Shown piece by piece: positions 62,540 to 64,000 of a stretch of DNA of 64,000 bases (the first letter of the stretch is position 1; every line of letters starts with the position of its first letter). This DNA is from Prevotella sp. Its GTDB lineage: Bacteria > Bacteroidota > Bacteroidia > Bacteroidales > Bacteroidaceae. The stretch is from assembly GCA_016281815.1 (NCBI GenBank), contig JAEEJK010000069.1, forward strand, positions 1-64,000. The letters are read 5' to 3'. Made by a program: the position numbers and the translations under genes. The notes under the pieces are model-generated. The model saw only the letters and a list, made by a program, of their open reading frames with translations, made no database searches and was not told the DNA's origin.

Positions 62540-63195
62540 TGGGAAAGAAAAAAGAAAGTAAGCAGAAAAAAATCAATGTCCGCGTAGACTTTACGCCTAT
62601 GGTGGATATGCTTATGCTTCTCATCACCTTCTTCATGCTTTGTACAACGCTGAGCAAGCCCCAGACCATGGAGTTGACGATGCCGAGTAATGATGAGAAC
62701 CAGGACGACACGAACAAGAACGAGTCGAAGGCCTCACAGACGGTCACGCTTTATGTGGCAGCCGATGACAAACTGTATTATGCAGAGGGAGAGCCCGAGT
62801 ACAACAACCCTGATTGGGTGAAAGAGACCAGTTGGGGCAACGGCAAGGGCGGCATCCGCGACGTGCTCCGCGAGCACGCCATTGAAGACGGCACCAAGCC
62901 CGTGAAGTTGATTGAACTGGAGGTGAAGAACCTCGCCATGGATCGAGCAAACAATCCGAAAAACTACACCGACAGCACTTATCAGAAGGCCTTGAGCAAA
63001 ATCAAGGGCGGTGAGTTGAAGGACGGCAAGATCCCTACTCTTACGATAGTCATCAAGCCTACCGACAATGCTTCTTACAAGAACATGGTCGATGCTTTGG
63101 ATGAGATGCAGATTCTGAGTATTGGAACATACGTCATCGACAAGATCTCTCCCGACGACGAGAAACTTCTCGAGAAGAAGGGTGTGAAGATGTAA
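62539..63195 (+). CDS. exbD: ExbD/TolR-family protein (second copy)
   Basis: Bitopic protein of 218 residues; its ATG shares one base with the stop of the first copy (TAATG). The head NVRVDFTPMVDMLMLLITFFML carries the same channel aspartate. The periplasmic domain is of similar length but differs clearly from the first copy (LYYAEGEPEYNNPDWVKETS). Two unlike ExbD proteins in one operon is usual in Bacteroidetes. Confidence 0.92.
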   Translation: MGKKKESKQKKINVRVDFTPMVDMLMLLITFFMLCTTLSKPQTMELTMPSNDENQDDTNKNESKASQTVTLYVAADDKLYYAEGEPEYNNPDWVKETSWGNGKGGIRDVLREHAIEDGTKPVKLIELEVKNLAMDRANNPKNYTDSTYQKALSKIKGGELKDGKIPTLTIVIKPTDNASYKNMVDALDEMQILSIGTYVIDKISPDDEKLLEKKGVKM

Positions 63196-63222
63196 TTGAT
63201 GAACTAAAAACGAGCAATAATT

Positions 63223-64000
63223 ATGTCAAATATTGATCTTTTCGATCCCAAATGGATCGACCTTGTGTTCCAAAACAAGAACAAAGAGTACGGAGCATAT
63301 CAGTTGCGCCGCGAGACATCCAAGCGTAACATTCTTGCCCTTGCCATACTGGTTGCCGCAGCCCTTTTGATCGGCGGATACCTTGTTTACAAGATTGAGG
63401 CTGACAAGCGCGAGGCAGAACGTCTGGCCTATATGGAGCAACTCGAACTTTCCAAACTCCAACAAAAAGCAAAGGAGGAGAAGAAGAAAGAAGAGAAGAA
63501 GATTGAGAAGCCGAAGATTGAGCCAAAGAAAGAGCTTCCTCAGGTGCGTGAGACCCAGAAGTTTACCGCCCCTGTGATCAAGAAGGATGAACTCGTGAAA
63601 GAGGACAACCAGATGAAGCAGATGGATCAGTTGGATGCCAACACCGCTGTGGGTACCAAGGATCAGGAAGGTACCAAGGACCGTACTATCGAGGCCGCCC
63701 GCGAGGCAGTGGTCGAGAAAGTGGTCGAGGAACCGAAACAAGAGGTGAAGCAGGAAGTCACGCAGAAGATTTTCGACGTGGTGGAGCAGCAGCCCTCATT
63801 CCCCGGTGGCCAGGGAGCCTTGTTGTCATGGCTTCAGCAGAACATCCACTATCCTCCAGTGGCTGAGGAGAACGGCATCCAGGGCCGTGTGGTCGTGTCA
63901 TTCGTTGTGGAGCCCGACGGTAGTATCACCAATGTACAGGTGGTGCGTGGTGTCGACCCCTCACTTGACAAAGAGGCCGTACGTGTGACCAAGGCCATGC
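63223..64000 (+). CDS. tonB: Energy transducer TonB (cut by window end)
   Basis: First 259 residues of a TonB protein. It begins MSNIDLFDPKWIDLVFQNKN with NKEYGAYQLRR, the usual Bacteroidetes TonB head. One helix follows (ILALAILVAAALLIGGYLVY), then a lysine- and glutamate-rich periplasmic spacer (KAKEEKKKEEKKIEKPKIEP), and from about residue 190 the TonB C-terminal domain (QPSFPGGQGALLSWLQQNIHY, GRVVVSFVVEPDGSITNVQV). The last visible codons are VTKAM; the gene goes on past 64000. It transmits force to outer-membrane transporters. Confidence 0.93.
   Translation, partial: MSNIDLFDPKWIDLVFQNKNKEYGAYQLRRETSKRNILALAILVAAALLIGGYLVYKIEADKREAERLAYMEQLELSKLQQKAKEEKKKEEKKIEKPKIEPKKELPQVRETQKFTAPVIKKDELVKEDNQMKQMDQLDANTAVGTKDQEGTKDRTIEAAREAVVEKVVEEPKQEVKQEVTQKIFDVVEQQPSFPGGQGALLSWLQQNIHYPPVAEENGIQGRVVVSFVVEPDGSITNVQVVRGVDPSLDKEAVRVTKAM

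Overview
The window looks like the chromosome of a Prevotella-type member of the Bacteroidales. Three things point there. Many genes have the Bacteroidetes promoter pattern (a TTG or TTTG box, 19-21 bases, then TAnnTTTG). The surface proteins include BspA-like leucine-rich repeats, M6 proteases and C-terminal tails of the form KGIYIxNGKKxVxK. A GlsA/GlsB glycine-lipid pair sits beside a Bacteroidetes-style dcw cluster. These are readings of sequence pattern, not database matches.

Layout. 1-350: non-coding DNA holding what looks like the 3' end of a tRNA gene (possible element attachment scar) and a strong bidirectional terminator. 368-18340: an accessory surface-protein island. It holds a Mfa2/FimB-like lipoprotein, an M6 metalloprotease, a LytTR response regulator, and then a long minus-strand block: three dockerin-bearing proteins, one large protein with a cohesin-like N-terminus, a two-domain lipocalin-like protein, a small tail-bearing protein and an outer-membrane barrel. 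A TPR sensor histidine kinase of the LytS type closes the island. 18346-32602: mostly minus-strand housekeeping operons: two tandem NSS transporters with a helix-hairpin-helix protein; an acyl-CoA ligase, prfB, a 47-residue membrane protein and a CYTH enzyme; and glsA-glsB followed by two large secreted beta-helix proteins. 32811-49374: the dcw cluster in the order mraZ, rsmH, ftsL-like, PBP, murE, mraY, murD, ftsW, murG, murC, ftsQ, ftsA, ftsZ, then a GatB/YqeY-domain gene. 49376-64000: recO, tRNA-Glu, rpsT, gyrB, a GH95 fucosidase, an AraC regulator, a LptF/LptG-type permease, ribBA, an aminotransferase and an exbB-exbD-exbD-tonB energy-transduction operon cut by the window end.

Most interesting observations. 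(1) Three minus-strand surface genes (starting at 8423, 9183 and 16111) share a gap-free 53-base block upstream of identically spaced promoters. The third copy lies in the intergenic region shared with the histidine kinase. (2) The orphan histidine kinase and orphan LytTR regulator bracket the surface block, so together they may form a split two-component system driving it. (3) The block encodes both a cohesin-like module and three dockerin modules, suggesting a self-assembling surface complex. (4) A broken copy of the Fib_succ_major domain lies in frame after the lipocalin-like gene, and dockerin modules end at a shared QAYL junction, which shows recent domain shuffling. (5) A textbook 10-base-period MraZ box overlaps the mraZ promoter. 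The joint reading of points 1 to 3 is a hypothesis; the sequences behind each are visible.
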